Source of the DNA: Myrmaecium sp. VS I D KN 1
Lineage: Eukaryota; Ascomycota; Dothideomycetes; Valsariales; Valsariaceae
Length of the DNA stretch: 64,000 bases
Direction: 5' to 3'
Assembly: GCA_019775845.1 (NCBI GenBank)
Contig: JADQAV010000038.1
Coordinates: forward strand, 850,812 to 914,811
The position numbers were made by a program, and so were the translations under genes. Below are positions 1 through 9,890 of the stretch, one piece after another. Below the pieces are notes generated by a model. That model saw only the letters and a program-made list of their open reading frames with translations, searched no databases and was not told the DNA's origin. Each line of letters starts with the position of its first letter. Position 1 is the first letter of the stretch.

Positions 1-1
1 T

Positions 2-466
2 GCTGGGCCATCGTCTGCCGTGGCGAACACGTTCACGTTCGCTTCGTCCATCCCTGCGCCTGACGTCCAGAAGAAGGACAGGGACGACAAGAACATGGCG
101 ATGCTCCAAACGCAGTTCGATCGGCTCAAGAAGCAGTACACTTCGGAGCACGACCGGGCCTGCAAGCTCGCTGTGGAGAAAAGCGACCTTGAGGACGACC
201 GGACCCGGCTGATGGAACACAGCGTCCGGGACAACAAGCTGGCCGTCTGCCGCGGCAAGATTCTCGACTTCATCAAGGTCGAGAGCACCATGCCGGCCAT
301 GCGGGAATTTGTTGTGGACGCCATCAGCTGCATGCGCGGCCCCAACTGGGTGGTCGACCACAGCGACCTCAACGAAGTGGCCACCTTCGAGCGGGAATTT
401 CGAGACCTGGTGGAGCAGGTTCGGGAGGACGACCCGACCTTCTTCACCGGGGCCTCCGGAATCTAA
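2..466 (+). CDS. 3' end of an uncharacterised coiled-coil protein (partial)
   Basis: The frame is open from the left edge of the window to a TAA at 464-466, so the gene begins outside the window and 154 codons are visible. The first in-frame GTG lies at 20, but nothing marks it as the start. Visible residues 25-65 are rich in Lys, Asp, Glu and Arg with heptad-like spacing and probably form a coiled coil. The last 70 residues look like a small helical acidic domain. I do not recognise a family. Codon use is GC-rich and gene-like, unlike the pyrimidine-rich DNA that follows. The stop is sound; the function is unknown. Confidence 0.55.
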   Translation, partial: AGPSSAVANTFTFASSIPAPDVQKKDRDDKNMAMLQTQFDRLKKQYTSEHDRACKLAVEKSDLEDDRTRLMEHSVRDNKLAVCRGKILDFIKVESTMPAMREFVVDAISCMRGPNWVVDHSDLNEVATFEREFRDLVEQVREDDPTFFTGASGI

Positions 467-2520
467 CGCGATGGCGAGGTGAATCTCTCCGTTGTGGTCA
501 TACTGCGGTTGACTTTCTGGTTGGGTGTCCAGCAGACTGGGTGCTCCCGACAACATTCCTGTACGGCTTGATTGTACTTTCATGGTCTCTTTACCTTAAA
601 TGAGTTGTTCAGTTTCTTAACCACCTGCTTTTGTTCTGCACGACTCTTTGACCCGTCCAAGGGCAGAGTCAGCGTCATGCCGTCGAAGGTCGTCTCGCCT
701 TGGGCCGTTCACAAACGGTCGCGCTCGGGTAAGTTCACTCCCCTCTTCCCCGGCGGCCATGGGCCCCCGTCGGTAGTATTCGGGCCCTCACTCGACAGCT
801 ATTGCAGAAGAGCCTCGCTTCCACGGACGGCGTGTGCTCGTTTCAACGGTAACATTCCTTTCTCTTACTTTCCTTGTCTGCTGATCCTATGGGATCTTCT
901 GGCACGGCTGATTTTCTACCTACACGGAGCCACATCCGATGGTCCTGCATCCCTACGCGAAAGTCCACAGGGTCTCCCATTGCACTTGAGGGGATCGGGG
1001 TAGTAGATGTATATGCAGTCACCGCTTGAGGGTGTCGGAATTCTTGGGGGAGATGTCGGTACATCCTTTCTCTTCGGGGATTGGGTGGAGAGTGAGCTTG
1101 CTCACTGGTGTCGGTAAGTGATCGCGGAGGATGCGGGCCTGGAGGTTCGAGCGAGGGTGTTTTTGCACCTGATGACCAGCTTCCCCACTGGCACTGAAGG
1201 TGACGTTGGCTGCATAGCGGGATCGGAGGCTCTTTCCCTTCTGATGTGCTAGGGATCTCTGACAGCGTTTCTTTTTGCGCTGTTCAGATGATCGAATGCC
1301 TGATGAAGGGAAGGGTCGAGGATGATCTCGGTTCTTCGTTGCGACAAGGGCCTGCGAGTGGTGTTTCGACAGCTCGAGATTTGGATTCCTTTGCAACGGT
1401 CAAGTTTCTTTCCGACAAGATTTGCTCTGTTCTTTTTCCTCCCCACCGACCGACGACTTGCAAGGACCTCTCGATTCTCAAAAAAAGAAAAAAAGAAAAA
1501 ACAGAAGAAAAAGAAAAAGAAGCATTATCAGTTTCACCAAAAAAATCCGGAAAGAACGGCAAAAACCCCAGAAAAAAAATGGGCTTGACTTCGGTCTCGC
1601 CATTTTGCCTTTTCGCAGTTCACTTTTTCAAACTGTACTCTTTCCTTGTTTTCTTTTCCTCCTTTTCTTTCTTTGCTGTCAACATTTCTGTATACGGCCT
1701 TTGAGCCTGTTTTCTGTACGGCTTTTCCCACCAGATTCTTCACCGCATCTCAGTTCGTTGCAGCCAGCCGGATTTCGTCTATCCCATCCGTTGCTGTTCT
1801 CTCTATCAGAGCTGCCTTGAGATTGCACATTCTTTTGTTCCATTTTCGAAGGATCTGGAAAAGGCCACCACCAAAGTCACTCTTCTGTCTTTACGATCAA
1901 GTTATCCGACGACGACGAGTGGGAACATTTCAGCAGTTGAAGCGCGGTGGTCGCGGCTTCTTCTTGCACGACGTTCCTTTGCTTTTGTGTTTTTTTTTTT
2001 CTGCGCTGGACATTTCCATCAGTACCGACCTGACCTCCTCACTCTTTCTGGGTCTTTTCGTTCTCGGTCTTCTTCAGCGCTGTCCGATCACAACATTCAA
2101 CCGAAATTCCGAAACGTTTTCGTTTCGCAATGTCGAATTTCCTCGAGAAAATCTGGCCTGGTCTCTTGTTATCTGTGTGGTGCAGATTTGAGGCCGGGCG
2201 TTGCATCCAACTCACATCTTCCTTTCCTGCTGTTTTCACTCTCTGAATCAACAGCGGGCATCTGTTCTGGGGGCTACGGAACAGATGTGGATGCATCGGC
2301 TGCCAACCTTCATCAATTTCGACGCCGTGCTCAAGTCTCTCTCTTTGCGTCTTCAGCGGCCAAGGTTTTCTCCTCTTCGAAGCATCTCTCACTCTTCTTA
2401 ACGCTTCACATCGACTCCAAAGCCATCTGTTTCTCGGCAATCTCTCAAATCGTCTGCAGTGGTATTTGGCTTCGATAAATTTCGACGTCTTCGGTATTTC
2501 TTCGTTGCATTCGGACAACA

Positions 2521-2640
2521 CATCTTCTTGCTGTGCACGGTTGAACCCAGGAATGTTTGGAAATCGCATTCATACAATCTGTTCTTGGGATCCCTGCGGC
2601 TATATCCTTCGGCTCATCTTCTTGCTGTGCACGGTTGAAC
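2521..2640. repeat. Direct duplication, period 94 bp
   Basis: The same 26 bases, beginning CATCTTCTTGC and ending ACGGTTGAAC, occur at 2521-2546 and 2615-2640. Sequence downstream of each copy is also related (a shared TTGGA and a shared TCCCTGC), so the unit is a diverged tandem duplication of about 94 bp with one well-preserved core. Confidence 0.8.
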
Positions 2641-3754
2641 TCAGAAACAATTGGAGAACTCTTTCCTTACCTTCAATTTCTGAGCTCCCTGCAGCCAAAT
2701 CTTGTGGAGTTCACCCTTCTTCTTCGCCAATCCTTCTTTTGGTGTTTTCAAGCTTTTCCTTCTCACAGTTGACTGTCCGTGGTCGACGGAGCTTGAACGT
2801 GACTCCTCACTTCGATTTGCCTGGGATATCAAATGATCACCTGATCAATTTCTGCTGCATCGCATCTCTTCTTTTCTTGTCTTGTTCTGCAACATGAGTT
2901 TCTCCTCATGTTTGCTTTGACTTCCAAGACATTGGAATCGATGCTTGCGGCGGAGAGCGACTTTCTGTCGTTCCTATCATTCTGAAACCGGTACCTCTCA
3001 TTGTTTGGTCGCTATTCGATTCATTCTCGAAGACCTCTATCAACCGGTTTCTCTATTTACGAGACGAGCTGGGATACTCGTTCTCCTTCCAGCGACGCTC
3101 ACATTCTTCCGTGCGCCTGGATCACCAGTTTTCTCTGCTTCTTTTCCTCTCAAAGGGAGCTTCTCCTTATCTCTTCACAAACTTCAATTCTTGAGAGTGA
3201 GAAGCAGGAAAAGCTCGAATCAACACCGTCCCAATCACTTGGGATATTTGATTCGAACGCAGCAGCTTGCAGCCGTTCAACTCGACCACTACACGTCTTC
3301 ACTTGTGTGGTCTTGTGCAACAACAACTTGAGCTTGCGTGGTTTTGGATTTTCCACCAAGCAAAGGCATCATACACTCTCTTCTCATGATGCCCACCAAG
3401 TTTCTTTCATCTGCACATCCTCGAAAAGTACGGAAAGATTTCTGGGAGGAAGCCTGATAAGGCACTTTTCATCGAACTCGCTGCGCTTGCTGCTGCAGCA
3501 ACATCGATTCCGATGGAATCTAGTTACTCTTGTAAGTTGCGAGGGATCCTTCCTGCATCTTGTTGGATGGACGACTCGCGAAAATGACGACGATGACAAT
3601 GACATGACTGTGACGACGACTTCTGAAATGATCATATCGAAGAGAGAAGAACATGAGACTCCCACAAAACCTCTTCTTGTCTCTGAACTTCGGATCCAAT
3701 TCACCACCAACGGAACAATGCCGCTGCACCTCACCCAAACTCACTTTCGAGGGT

Positions 3755-4216
3755 TGCCAAACGGTTTGTGCTGCACATTTTACAATCTGTGCCACATGAC
3801 CCAACCTACCTTCAATCACTGCATGCGCGCATATGTTCCACCAACATTCAAAATTACCTACTTGGCGGCTCCTCAGACTCAAGTCTTCGATAGATGCCAA
3901 ACGGTTTCCTTGCTTTTGACGCTACTAACAACAAATCGCAACGTTACCTCACCTTCCTTTGATGGATGTCAAACGGTTTTCTTGCTTTCTTTCAAGTTCA
4001 CTTCGAACAAAGCACAACATCACCTCACCTTCCATCATTGGATGTCAAACGGTTTCCTTGCTTTTCATTTAACTTTACCGCTGACAAAGCACCATGTCAC
4101 CTCACCTTCCATCGAAGGGCCGCTTTGAGACTCGGCTTTCGGGCCTGCAAAATTGTCGAGTTCACTATCGACATACGGCTACTCTCCACGATGCGTCCGG
4201 ATGGTTGCCAAACGGT
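3755..4216. repeat. Degenerate tandem array, period about 72-76 bp
   Basis: The word TGCCAAACGGTTT or TGTCAAACGGTTT occurs at 3755, 3895, 3967 and 4043, with a shortened copy (TGCCAAACGGT) at 4206. Spacings of 140, 72, 76 and 163 bp are one or two units of about 75 bp. Several units also share TTCCTTGCTTT just after the core and CACCTCACCTTCC later in the unit. Confidence 0.75.
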
Positions 4217-5203
4217 CACGTTGACTGAGATACCGACTCTCAGCAACGGAGCACCTCACCTGCCATCTGCGACTGTATCATCGAAGCCGCAATTTAGGTT
4301 TGCTCTTCATCAGCATCCTACTTCAACTGTGGGTAATGGCTTTGCTTCTCAAAACATGCACTGCCAACTTTTCATTCCGGTGAATCTTCTCTTCCGTCAA
4401 GTTCAATCATCTTTGTCTTTCTCTCTCTTCTCGAGCACTCAGACAATTCACCGTCGAAGTCATTCTTTCAACTATCTTCAAAAGTCCAGTCACTGTCTTC
4501 TTTCGTCGTCATCTCTGGAAAATCGACTCTCCACTTGTGTGGTTCATCTTTCAACTTCATCGTCGACAATTTCCTTTTCGCAACAATTTCGTCGTCTGTC
4601 CAACAACAACTACAGGAGGGATCCTGAGCTTCCCTCTCTACAAGGTAACGGATTTCATCAATCTTTGTTCTACCAACCAAATATGGAGCCTTGCACTATT
4701 ACCTCTGTGCAACTCCATCACCGATCTCCTCAGCAGGCTTTCCTTATTGCCTTGCGAGGATCGATCTTACGCCTCGATGTGCTTTCACACTCAACATCAT
4801 GGCAACTGTGCTTGTCTTTCCGCCTGCCTTTACCTCTCTTCAAGGCGCGAACACTCGACAGCACTCTTCATTACTGCTCTGACACTTGGGAACAAAGTGT
4901 CATTGAGCAATCTCTTCATCAACTCTACCTACATACGGTGAGTTGATCAAATTCATACATCATACAACAAACAACAAACAAAAAAAGAAAGAGGTTCAAT
5001 CAAGGACCCCAGAAAAGAAAACGTGTGTTCAAAATGTTCGTTCTATTTCCTTTTGTCAAATGTGGGTTTTCGGTGTCGGAGATGGGGAGATGAACAGGAA
5101 ACAGGTTTTGGAGAATATGGGCTTTGGGACTTCGGGATTTGAGACCTCGGGCTTTGAGGTCGCGGCTTTTCATGCGGGACTTGGGGGCATTGGGGAGGGA
5201 GAT

Positions 5204-5250
5204 TACCATCACCATCACCATCGCCATCATCATCATAACCACCACCAACC
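5204..5250. repeat. CAT/CAC trinucleotide microsatellite
   Basis: An imperfect run of CAT and CAC triplets, drifting into CCACCA. It makes His-rich frames on the + strand and Met/Val-rich frames on the - strand, neither of which I take as coding. Confidence 0.8.
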
Positions 5251-6422
5251 TTCTCCCCTCCCCGCCGCCCCCAACCCGCATCCCCCTTCCACCCTTTTCT
5301 CCCTTGCCCCTCATTCACCTTCGAGACTCTCTTTCCCACAAAGGCCTGTCAGGACAAACCCCCGGCACCGCACTTCTCTCACACTCACCGGCGGAAGACC
5401 CTCTCCCGCCCCGCCGACCTCGCTCTCAAAGGGAAGCCGTTCGGGGACCCTCAAACAAAAGGCAAGTGACCACCCTCTCCCTGCTTCTCAAAAGAAAACA
5501 GCTGCTAACATCAGAAACCCAGATCGAGCCGCCCCACATCCATGACCCGACCACCCACGACATAGCCTCAACTGGGTGGCGGCGAGATGTGGGGCTTTTT
5601 TTCTTTCCTTCTCGGGCCCGCCTTTCCCTCGGGCAACCCCGGCCGGCAGAGCGAGACCCGACCACTGGGCAGTCGACAGGGAGAAGGGTCAGAGGTGAGG
5701 GCGTGCGGGCTGAGCGTGGTTTACCTGGCAGGATGGGATGAGGGGAGGATCGGAGGTGAGCTTTCGAGGGGTTGAGGGGAGATTCACCTTACTTCCTTAC
5801 TTAATGGTGGGGGGTGGAGGGGGGAGCCTTTCTTTTTCTCTCTCTTTCATGCTTGCGACTTGGGACTTGGTGATTGGGTTTGAGAGTCGTGAGTTGTGCA
5901 TGATAGCTGTCTACAAACAGTCAATGAAAGAGAATTGGCTTGGACTTTGAGTGTGCCTTGTTCTTGCATGGTGAATACCTTACTTGTGGGTGACAATGCT
6001 TTGCTGGTGTTGGTAAGCTGATGTGAGTGGGAGATGTGACTGCTTCATGATCACTTGCATCCGACAGCTTCACCTGTTCCACCTTGCCTTTGACATCTTG
6101 GAATAACATATGTCAGCGGCACACAGTACATTCCCGAATGAGCTATGTACTATCAATACATACTTGGAATCCCTACGGTGATTATGGGTAAGCATCTTTA
6201 ACCCCATTCACAAAAGCATGCTGACATGAAAAGCAATAGCAGAACAGAATGGACTTCAAACCGGGAGTCTTTCACCCCGCGGTCCCAGCTTACGCTGCAG
6301 GTCGTCAGCCCTGTTCACGATTTTAGAAGGGAGAATATGAGGAAGAAAAAACATTCCGATCTGCACTGATGTCTCGGCCACTTCGGGCTTTTTCTTTCTT
6401 CCTATTCTGAGGACGGGGAACC

Positions 6423-6430
6423 ACCGGCTA
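6423..6430 (+). promoter_or_regulatory. ACCGGCTA motif upstream of the oxygenase gene
   Basis: ACCGGCTA lies about 300 bp before the oxygenase start. The same eight bases occur before the PKS (26850-26857) and before the second MFS gene (38654-38661). It is a candidate operator for the cluster regulator; a single short match like this could be chance. Confidence 0.3.
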
Positions 6431-6599
6431 TTTTTCACATTGACCCTCTCAGACCATCATCTCCCCATCTGCTCGGGCTATTCTTCTTTCTCTCTACCGA
6501 TGACCATGCAAATGCGGGTAAGATGGAAAAGTGATCCCGCACCACCTGACACGCGCTCTCCGCGTGGGGTCCGCGGGAGCCGTCATTCTTTCATCGGGA

Positions 6600-6606
6600 T
6601 ATATAA
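6600..6606 (+). promoter_or_regulatory. TATA-like box of the oxygenase gene
   Basis: TATATAA stands 126 bp before the ATG at 6732 in otherwise GC-balanced DNA, a plausible core promoter position for a gene with a leader of roughly 90 bases. Confidence 0.4.
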
Positions 6607-6731
6607 CCTCAACGCCAACGGTTCTCGCTATCTATCCACCCATCCTCCAGCTCAAACAAAGAAAAGAGCCCATCGGATCATCCATCGTCCCTTCACTCCC
6701 AGGAACCCACTCCCCAACCCCCCACCCAACC

Positions 6732-7647
6732 ATGCCACACTCCACCACCGACGAGCCGCTGACCGCGCACCTCGAATACTACGCCCCCAACGCCGACGGC
6801 AGCCCGCCCGCGCCCAACGACCTGGAAGTGCAGTACGGCAAGAAGAACCTGGACCTCGCGCCCGTGCAGCTGCACGACCTGCGCGCCGCCGGCGACGCCG
6901 TCACCCTCGCCACCCACGGCTTCCAGCTCGTCCACCACGAGACCACGGTCGAGGATTTGAAGGATGCGGAGAAGGTCACGACGGAGTATTATCCGGAGGT
7001 CGCGGAGGTGATTCGCAAAGCGTCCGTCCCCCCTCTCCATCCATCCCCCCTTCCCCTTCCCGGCAGAGGACCACGGGCACTGACCCCTTTCCGCATTTAG
7101 CACCGGCGCAACCAAAGTCCTCTGCTTCAACCACAACATCCGCAGCACCGCCCTGCCGCGGATCGACCCGTCCGCCCAGAAAGTCGAGCACGTCGGGCCC
7201 ATGCGGCGCGTGCACGTCGACGTCGCGCCCGGCGGCGTCACCGACGCCGTCGCCAAGCGCGCCGGGCCCGCGCTCATGTCCCGCATCCAGGGCCGCTGGA
7301 AACTCATCAACGCCTGGAAGCCCTTGCGCACCGTGGAACGCGACCCCCTCGCCCTCGCCTCCGGGCCCAGCGTGCCGGATGAGGATTTGGTGAGGCTGCA
7401 GCGGTTTCGACCGGATGGGAAGCTGAGCGAGGAGCGCTATGCGGTGAAGGCCGGGGTGCCCGGCGCGCATCGGTGGTACTGGGTCCCTGGCCAGCGGGAG
7501 GAGGAGATGTTGTTGTTCACGCAGTATTCGGATTTTGAGGACAGGGATGAGAGGGATCGGGTGGCGCATTGTGCGTTTGTGGTCCCTGGCACGGAGGACA
7601 AGCCGGTGAGGGAGAGTATTGAGGTGAGGGCTTTGGTGATTTTTTGA
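6732..7647 (+). CDS. AsaB/CmcJ/NvfI-family Fe(II)/2-oxoglutarate-type oxygenase
   Basis: Two exons, 6732-7021 and 7101-7647, around a 79 bp intron (GTCCGT...TTTAG), give 278 residues, the usual size for this family. Family hallmarks are visible in order: HGFQLVHHETTVEDL and YYPEV near residues 65-92, KVLCFNH after the intron, an HxD pair (His135, Asp137) in RRVHVDV, HRWYWVPGQ, a second His near 253 (AHCAFVVPG) and the C-terminal RESIEVRALVIF. His-x-Asp plus a distal His is the iron-binding arrangement of 2-oxoglutarate dioxygenases, a chemistry shown for the relative NvfI. The role here is inferred: oxidative tailoring of the cluster product. The gene sits at the left edge of the cluster, 355 bp before the dehydratase and in the same orientation. 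The ATG at 6732 fits the family N-terminus. Confidence 0.85.
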
Positions 7648-8002
7648 GGGGTGGCTGTGGGGGGGGGAAGGGCTGTGACGGGGACTCCTCTCTTGGGGAG
7701 GATGTGATGAGATGAATGTCTTGCGGGCGCGGTGATTTTTCTCTGTTTCTGAGAGGATGAATGAATGGGACTCTCCTTTTTGTGGCTCGGCGACTTTTTT
7801 GGTCACCTTCTCTCCTTGCCTTTCTCGTTCGACCGCTGTCTCGGGAAAATATATATATATCAGATATAAACATCACGACCACAACGTGAGACGCCTCAAA
7901 AGCAAAAGCAAACGAGACCTCCACGACAGACAGAAGCAAAAAGCGACATATTCCTTTCCCTTCCCCTTTTCCATCCCACAACTCACAAAACCCCCACGAA
8001 CC
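7648..8002 (+). promoter_or_regulatory. Spacer and promoter of the dehydratase gene
   Basis: 355 bp hold the 3' end of the oxygenase transcript and the dehydratase promoter. An ATATATATATAT tract at 7849-7860 lies about 145 bp before the ATG and is the best TATA candidate. No other element stands out. Confidence 0.4.
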
Positions 8003-9577
8003 ATGACCGACCCGCTCCCCCCCTACGACCAACCCATCCTCGACATGGTGCACTACATCTACCAGCACCCACCCCCCTCCCCGTCCACCCTCACCCTGAC
8101 CCGCACCCTGCTCCTCGACAGCCTCGGCTGCGCCATGGAAACCCTCACGCACGCCCCGGCCGCCCGCCGCCTCCTCGGCCCCACCGTTCCGGGCACGACC
8201 GTACCCAACGGATGTCGCATCCCCGGCACCGCCCTCCCCGCCCTCGACCCCCTCACCGCCACCTTCAACCTCGGCCTCCTCATCCGCTACCTCGATCACA
8301 GCGACGCCCTGGCCGGGCGCGAGTGGGGCCACCCGAGCGACACCCTGGCCCCGCTCGTGGCCGCGCTGGAGTGGCGGAGTCGGCGCGCGAAGGCGGATGC
8401 GAGGCCGGACGGCGAAGCCGGACGGGCGGCTTCAGCTTCAGTTTCAGCTTCGGCTTCAGCTTCAGCGTCGGCGTCGGCTCCGCCTCCGCCTCCACCAACA
8501 ATCCACACCCTCCTCACCGCCCTCGCCACGGCGTACGCGGTGCAGGGCGCGTACCAGCAGCACGTACGGTGCCACGGGGCCGGCGCGGACCACGTCGTCC
8601 TCGTGCGTCTCGCGAGCGCCGGGGTCGGGGCGTGGGCGCTGGGCCTGTCCGCGACGGAGGCCTGCCACGCGGTCGCGCTGGCGTGGATGGATGGGCTGGG
8701 GCCGGGGCGGGTGTATCGGGCTGCCGGGGAAGGGAATGCGGTGGCGCGGAAGGGGTGGGCGGCGGGGGATGCGGCGAGGAGGGGATTGGGACTGGCGTGG
8801 TTGGCGGGGTTGGGGGAGAGGGGGAGTGTGGGGGTGTTGAGTGAGAGGCGTTGGGGGGTGTGGAGGTGGATGGGCGGGTGGGATGTGCCGGTTGAGGCGT
8901 TTGGGGAGGGGGTGTTGCGCAGGGTGGTGATGAAGTGTATGCCGGTGGAGGGCCATGGGATTAGTGCGGTGGAGGCGGTGGGGGTGCAGGGAGGGAGGAT
9001 GAGGGAGAGGGGGATTGGCGTGGAGAGGGTGCGGAGGATTGTGGTGAGGACGACGGAGGCGGCGAAGATTATTATTGATCGGAAGGGTCCGTTGCGCAGC
9101 CCGGCGGATCGCGATCATTGTTTGCAGTTTGTGGTTGCGTTGACGCTGCTGAAGGGTGCTTACCCGGAGGTGGGCGATTATGAGGATGGGGGTCGTTGGG
9201 CGGAGAGTGCGGAGCTGGACCGCCTGCGCGATCGCATCGATGTGGAGGTCGATGAGGCGATGACGCGGGATTATTTGGATCCGACCAAGGCCAGTGCCGC
9301 GGCGGGGGTGACGGTCTTCCTGGATGATGGTGAGGTGTTGGAGGAGGTGGTGGTTGAGTTTCCGGTTGGTCATCAGCGCAATCCGCGGACGATGGAGGTG
9401 GTGGAGGAGAAGTTTCGCAGGAATATGGGGTATGTCTTTGGCCCGGAGAAGATCGAGCAGATTCGGCGGGCGTTGGAGGTTGATGATATGCCGGTGTGCG
9501 ATTTTATTGATCTCATGGTGAAGGAGGAGAAGGAGGAAAAGGAGGAGGAGGAGGTGGCGGTGGAAGCCAAATTGTGA
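8003..9577 (+). CDS. MmgE/PrpD-family dehydratase (alkylcitrate dehydratase), PTS1-tagged
   Basis: A single exon of 524 residues, close to the length of fungal 2-methylcitrate dehydratases. Family signatures are plain: YDQPILDMVHYI at the start, LLLDSLGCAME, LGPTVPGTTVPNG, IPGTALPALDP, FNLGLLIRYLDHSD and EWGHPSD in the first 120 residues, then KCMPVEGHG near 313-321 and the C-terminal PrpD fold. In maleidride clusters this family dehydrates an alkylcitrate to the maleic anhydride monomer; that role is inferred from context. The last three residues are AKL, a type 1 peroxisomal signal. The odd part is a low-complexity Ala-Ser and Pro insertion at about residues 142-166, encoded by a microsatellite. 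The next gene, the transporter on the other strand, ends 313 bp away, tail to tail. Confidence 0.88.
   Translation: MTDPLPPYDQPILDMVHYIYQHPPPSPSTLTLTRTLLLDSLGCAMETLTHAPAARRLLGPTVPGTTVPNGCRIPGTALPALDPLTATFNLGLLIRYLDHSDALAGREWGHPSDTLAPLVAALEWRSRRAKADARPDGEAGRAASASVSASASASASASAPPPPPPTIHTLLTALATAYAVQGAYQQHVRCHGAGADHVVLVRLASAGVGAWALGLSATEACHAVALAWMDGLGPGRVYRAAGEGNAVARKGWAAGDAARRGLGLAWLAGLGERGSVGVLSERRWGVWRWMGGWDVPVEAFGEGVLRRVVMKCMPVEGHGISAVEAVGVQGGRMRERGIGVERVRRIVVRTTEAAKIIIDRKGPLRSPADRDHCLQFVVALTLLKGAYPEVGDYEDGGRWAESAELDRLRDRIDVEVDEAMTRDYLDPTKASAAAGVTVFLDDGEVLEEVVVEFPVGHQRNPRTMEVVEEKFRRNMGYVFGPEKIEQIRRALEVDDMPVCDFIDLMVKEEKEEKEEEEVAVEAKL
8429..8481 (+). repeat. GCTTCA-type microsatellite inside the dehydratase
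   Basis: Imperfect hexanucleotide copies (GCTTCA, GTTTCA, GCTTCG, GCGTCG) encode alternating Ala and Ser with an occasional Val, followed by six Pro codons. The repeat keeps the frame and lies in a variable loop region, so it is probably tolerated length variation. Confidence 0.8.
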
Positions 9578-9890
9578 GTAGGTTGGTATCCAGTTTCGAT
9601 ATAGAAGAACTGTTCACTTTTAATGATATTGAATAGTATTGCAACATCTGAATATGTATTTGAACCATCAGTGAATAAGATATTGCCCTACAAGACGTAA
9701 AGATATCGAAATCAATAGCCAACCCGGAAATGCATAAAGTGATAGATCTATAAAAACCATGATCCTCCTTCAGCCATCTCTCTTAGAACCATTTCAGTCC
9801 GAAGACAAAGTCCTCAAACAAGAAAAATCACACTTTCTCCATATACATTCTACATCCACCTCTCCCTCCCCTCCCTCCCCCCCAAAACCA
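9578..9890. other. Tail-to-tail spacer between dehydratase and transporter
   Basis: 313 bp between two converging stop codons. The left part is AT-rich (TTTTAATGATATTG and similar) as expected for two 3' ends; the right part is C-rich. No gene is seen. Confidence 0.5.

Larger units (their letters stand above)
467..6422. other. 6 kb without a convincing gene, pyrimidine-rich on the + strand
   Basis: Many reading frames of 60-380 codons are open here, but they overlap on both strands, are rich in Ser, Phe, Leu, His and Pro, and show no domain or clean intron boundaries. From about 1,400 to 5,000 the + strand is strikingly rich in T and C, with recurring TCTTC and TTCTTT words. That could be a long untranslated leader, a non-coding transcript or old repeat DNA. 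A duplicated segment (2521-2640), a degenerate tandem array (3755-4216) and a CAT microsatellite (5204-5250) lie inside and are listed separately. Confidence 0.6.

Noticed and set aside
3755-4216. CRISPR-like array
   Set aside because: Spacing is regular but the units are diverged copies of each other, not unique spacers, and the genome is fungal.
3001-4946. Open frames of 300-375 codons on the + strand
   Set aside because: They overlap each other in different frames, are Ser/Phe/His/Leu-rich, follow the repeat array and show no domain or codon pattern.
5000-5775. Overlapping frames around the CAT microsatellite
   Set aside because: All are low-complexity His, Pro or Gly tracts on both strands without a plausible protein.
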